From Tetrahymena elliotti 4EA (taxonomy: Eukaryota; Ciliophora; Oligohymenophorea; Hymenostomatida; Tetrahymenidae): a DNA stretch of 64,000 bases. Numbering within the stretch: the stretch's first letter is position 1; each line of letters begins with the position of its first letter. The DNA lies in contig JH720293.1 in the NCBI GenBank assembly GCA_000231825.2, positions 1,736,001-1,800,000 on the forward strand. The letters are read 5' to 3'. The notes below the pieces were generated by a model. It did not search any database and was not told the origin of the DNA. It saw nothing but the letters and a program-made list of their open reading frames with translations. The position numbers and the translations under genes were made by a program. Shown here piece after piece: positions 60,505 to 64,000 of the stretch.

Positions 60505-63500
60505 TCATAAATTTTCATATTTTTTGCTGGCCTGACTTTCAATTTCTAAATCTTGATTATTTTCTTCTTCCTCTTCATTATCGGTTTTCTCAGTAATTTG
60601 TCCAAATACTTTTTATGATTTCTATATTCCCTGCTACTGTAACTGCATATTAAATTTTTAAAGTAAGAGATCATTTATCAATGCATACCACTTTGAAATC
60701 TTTCTTTTTGCCCATCTCTATAAAATAATTATCTTCTAAGTTTACAATTCATATTTTTTTTATTTATTATTTTGCAAAATTTTTATTACCATTTGACAAC
60801 AGCTGCTTAATTATTCTTAAAGATTTTTTTATATTTAAATAGTTTAAGGATCATCTATTTCATGTTACTTTGAAAATATTTTTAGATAAATGCTTATTTA
60901 GAAGCTTTTTATCTTCTCAAAAAGAAAAAGGATATAATTGTTTCCTTGAAAATCTGAAAAAAATGAGTTTTTATTATTCTACTTGATAAATTATTCATAA
61001 TTTTAGAGTTAAAATTCTAGTCCTTAGCATTAGACATATTGGCTAATTATTTATAAATTCTTGTGGAAACTTTCATCATTGTAAAGGTTTTAAAATGTTT
61101 AATAATTTTTAGAGAGTAATAAATCCTGAGGTTCAAATTATTTTATAGTCTCATTAAATTAGGGATGTTAAACTGGTAAATTTAGCTTCAATTACTTTAT
61201 AAAAAATCCATTTTCATCACACACTGTAAAAAAAGTATCATGATTTACTATCCCTTTACCTATTGAGTAGCATTCTCTGAAAATCTGAGCTTTTTCTAAT
61301 TCAGAAGTACCAAGATAATTTTTATGAAAAATATTCCTAAATTTTCAAGAAATAAATAAATACTTAAACTAAAACAAAATTTTTGAACCTAAATGATGTA
61401 AAATTCAGAGTAAATTATCCATCTTTTTCTTCACACTTCTAGCTGTAAAAGAGCTATTTTATCAATCTATATCTTTATTATCTTTCGGTCCTTAAATATT
61501 CTAAAAGTAATCTCAGCACTAAATGAATATCAATAAATTGTTTTTCACCTTTCTAGGTTGTTTTTTTCTTAATCTACTAAATCAAAAACTCAACAGTACT
61601 TTTATCAAATTTTGTTAGAATACTGCGAATTAATATTTCAGCTTCATCATAATAAATATAATTAATAATTTCAAATGTTGAAGAAATAGACTCTAGTTGA
61701 GGTCCTTTAAAGATAAAATTCCTACAGTAAAGATAAAAATATAGTTCCTCCTTACTTAATTGCTCATTTAATATCTCTCTGAATGTTAAAAACTATATAT
61801 AGATAAATATATTATAAGATTTATTTCTTTAAAAAATCAAATTTACTTCCCAAAGTTTCGATAAATGCTAGTTGTTTAATGTAATGTAAAACTATGCTAC
61901 TCTAACATCAAAAAAATTTTAAGTTAATGTGTTGGTGTGCAATTTCATAATTTTTCTTGAAACTTGATTAATATCAAAATTAGTTAACCAAGAATAAGTA
62001 AAATCTGCAAACAGAGAAACATTTTTATAGTTTTAATTAGAGCAAAGGATAAATTCATAAAACATTGAATCTAATATCCCTCTTACAGTTCCTAAAAATC
62101 CTAAAGGTATTTATATTGTATCTTCAACTTATTTAAACAAATTTTGGAAATCGTCTTGTATGAAGCAATAAAACTAAGGCAGATTATAGCGAAATTTAGT
62201 AAGTTCTATAATTTAATAATTCTTATCTTTTTCATCTTCAAATCTATAATTAGATTTAATAAATTTTAGTAAATTAAATTATTTAATCTTACTTTCTCAT
62301 ATTTGCTTGAATCTACTCTGTATTAAATCCACCCATAGTTGCTTTTACTTATTTAACAAAATATCCTTTATTATGATTAGAAGCCTAAATGCTATTGAAA
62401 AGCTATGCTTCATCATTAAAATCAAGATTATCAGGTGGGATAGTAAAAGTCATCTTTTAGATTGTCAATTTATTTAGCTATTTATAAAATAATTTTAAAT
62501 AAAAATTAAAGAAATAATTTTTTACTTTTTCTTTCAATTCCTTGATCTGTTTTGAGTTTATTTTTATTATTGTTTTCATTTCATCAATTTCGTTCATCTT
62601 AGATTGGTTTTCTAGGTTACTTAAATCAAATTTTTATTGTATTTCATTCGTTTATTGTTTTAAACTTGCATTTTCTAAAATTAATTCTTGATTTAGTTAT
62701 GAAATCTTCTTAAAAGACTATTCAAGGTTTTTTTTGCCTTCTTCACTTTTTTTAAGTTAAACTTTTAAGATGGAAATAGCTGAATTTAATAAAGTGACAT
62801 TCTAATCCATCTTTTTAATATTCTGACTATTTTATTCTTATAATTATGATAGGATTTTTTGTAGCTATTCATTTTCTATTTATATATTCTTAATGTTGTC
62901 ATTACTTTGTTTTTCGTCCAATTTTGAAGCTAAATTTTTTGACTTATAAAAGATTCTTAAAATAAAAAAATTCTAATAATTTAATTTTACTAATTATAAT
63001 AAATGGGCATTATTCAAAACTAATTCATAATTTTACTTTTTGCTTAATTCAATCAGGTTATAAACACTTTTTTGAGCATCATCAATCTCCTTTTAGCTAT
63101 TTACTTAAGAAATCAAACAACCTATCTATTTGTTTAATTCAAATTCTTTACTCTTTTAATCATTTTTTTCTGAATCAACACTTTAATGAATTTCAAAAAT
63201 ATGATTAGTTAAACTTTAAAGTATTTTATGTAAATATTGTTCTCCCTCTATCATTTTCAAGTGTAATTGCTTTTCTTGATGAGGAATTAATATATACCTT
63301 TATTCTGCTTCTTCTATAACCATAGAATAAAGCTTAAAAAATTAATTTAATATAGGTTTTAAGTCTTAGAATATTGGAATCTATTACATTTATGTAAAAA
63401 TATTTTATCTTTATTGTATCATCTTTTTTTTAAAAGCTTTTGTTTTTTAATAATCATCAATTTGCTTACTTTTCTAATTTTATTTAGACTCCTTGTTTAT

Positions 63501-64000
63501 TAGTTCAATGACATTATTTTGAGATTGTAAATTAAATTAAGATGAATTTTATCCCTTCAGTAATTATTTTAAATTTTCTGCTTAAATTTTCTTATTTTTT
63601 TGCTAACAGTTTTAATTATCTTCATAACAATCATTTTTTTTTGAACTTCCTAAGTCATCATTAACTTTTTGATCTCTAATATCAATTAATTTAAAAAAAT
63701 TGTTATCGTTAATTTAATTTTTATCTTTAACCTATTTCTAAACTTGAGGAATAACTTCTTTAGCTCTTTTAACTCTTTATTTAATAAATAAATTCTAATT
63801 TTATTAATTTAAATCCAAAAAATCTTAACTAAAAAGTATATTTTTAGAAAGATTATCACTATTTTAAAAGCTTGTACTATTTTTAAGCTAATTTGGGCTT
63901 AATAGATAAGTTTTTTATGATGTTTAGATAAGATTCTATGAATTTTAATGGTGCAGTGAATGGTTTCTAGGCTTAAGTGATCTGTGAGTAGAATCTAAGC
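60505..64000 (-). CDS. Large coiled-coil protein, C-terminal part (5' end beyond window)
   Basis: The frame is open to the right window edge, so the start is missing. Exons are separated by introns of about 48-60 nt (for example near 61800-61850, 62290 and 62480). From the right edge: an Asn/Gln/Ser-rich region, then coiled coil from about 63700 to 62530 (Lys/Glu/Gln/Asn/Leu heptads, such as KNIQIENEQLQKILSQLQ). A globular C-terminal region with many aromatic residues follows (TIPPDNLDFNDEAQLFNSI, KFRYNLPQFYCFIQDDF, LFADFTYSWLTNF). The end is acidic (TDNEEEEENNQDLE) before TGA at 60507-60505. I do not recognise the C-terminal domain. No membrane or catalytic motif. A structural role is a guess. 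Confidence 0.8.

Noticed and set aside
1..64000. tRNA, rRNA, CRISPR arrays, bacterial operons, mobile elements, viral genes
   Set aside because: None is supported: no cloverleaf or rRNA core sequence, no regular spaced repeats, no transposase, integrase or reverse-transcriptase motifs, and genes have eukaryotic introns.

Overview
This is macronuclear-type DNA of an oligohymenophorean ciliate, most like Tetrahymena. Three things show it. Base composition is very AT-rich. Long frames with recognisable conserved motifs run through many TAA and TAG codons, read as Gln, and stop only at TGA. Genes carry many short introns, mostly 47-65 nt with GTAA/GTAT donors and TAG acceptors; Paramecium introns are usually shorter. 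No telomeric (G4T2-type) repeats, rRNA or tRNA genes were seen, so the window is internal to a chromosome. All gene models below use TGA as the only stop, and most exon borders were placed by eye.

Left part (1-13.4 kb, all + strand): the 3' half of an ABCA-type ABC transporter (1-2687), a CTD-phosphatase-like protein (3365-6203), a small protein with two C-x12-C pairs (6404-6772), a frame-broken potassium channel locus (7297-10942), and DRC10, a nexin-dynein regulatory complex subunit of cilia (11464-13425).

Middle (13.9-43.8 kb): a long coiled-coil protein (minus, 13961-17927), a many-exon RCC1-propeller plus IQ-like protein (18846-24665), a Gln-rich protein (minus, 25283-27859), a Pumilio/PUF RNA-binding protein with an unrecognised N-terminal half (about 29845-33096), a charged low-complexity protein (33775-35607), a divergent protein kinase (35962-37260), an EF-hand-like acidic protein (minus, 37432-38921), a membrane RING-H2 protein (39554-40114), and a coiled-coil plus C2-like protein (41429-43798).

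Right part (44-64 kb): a UPF1/ZNFX1-like SF1 helicase with altered catalytic motifs (44186-48987), ARL6/BBS3 (minus, 50390-50962), NAA20, the NatB catalytic subunit (51447-52298), UCHL5/UCH37 (minus, 52518-53990), a Ser/Gln-rich unknown (54653-55494), a one-finger C2H2 protein (minus, 55922-57053), a Trm5-like protein without a visible SAM glycine motif (minus, 57947-59826), and the C-terminal part of a large coiled-coil protein that runs off the right edge (minus, 60505-64000).

There is no operon logic. Genes are independent and alternate strands. Several products belong to cilia (DRC10, ARL6, possibly the RCC1/IQ and coiled-coil proteins) or to protein and RNA turnover (UCH37, NAA20, RING, PUF, helicase), but nothing shows that neighbours work together. 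The most unusual items are the frame-broken K+ channel, the twin C-x12-C protein, the two enzyme-like proteins with eroded catalytic motifs, and two degenerate tandem repeats next to genes.
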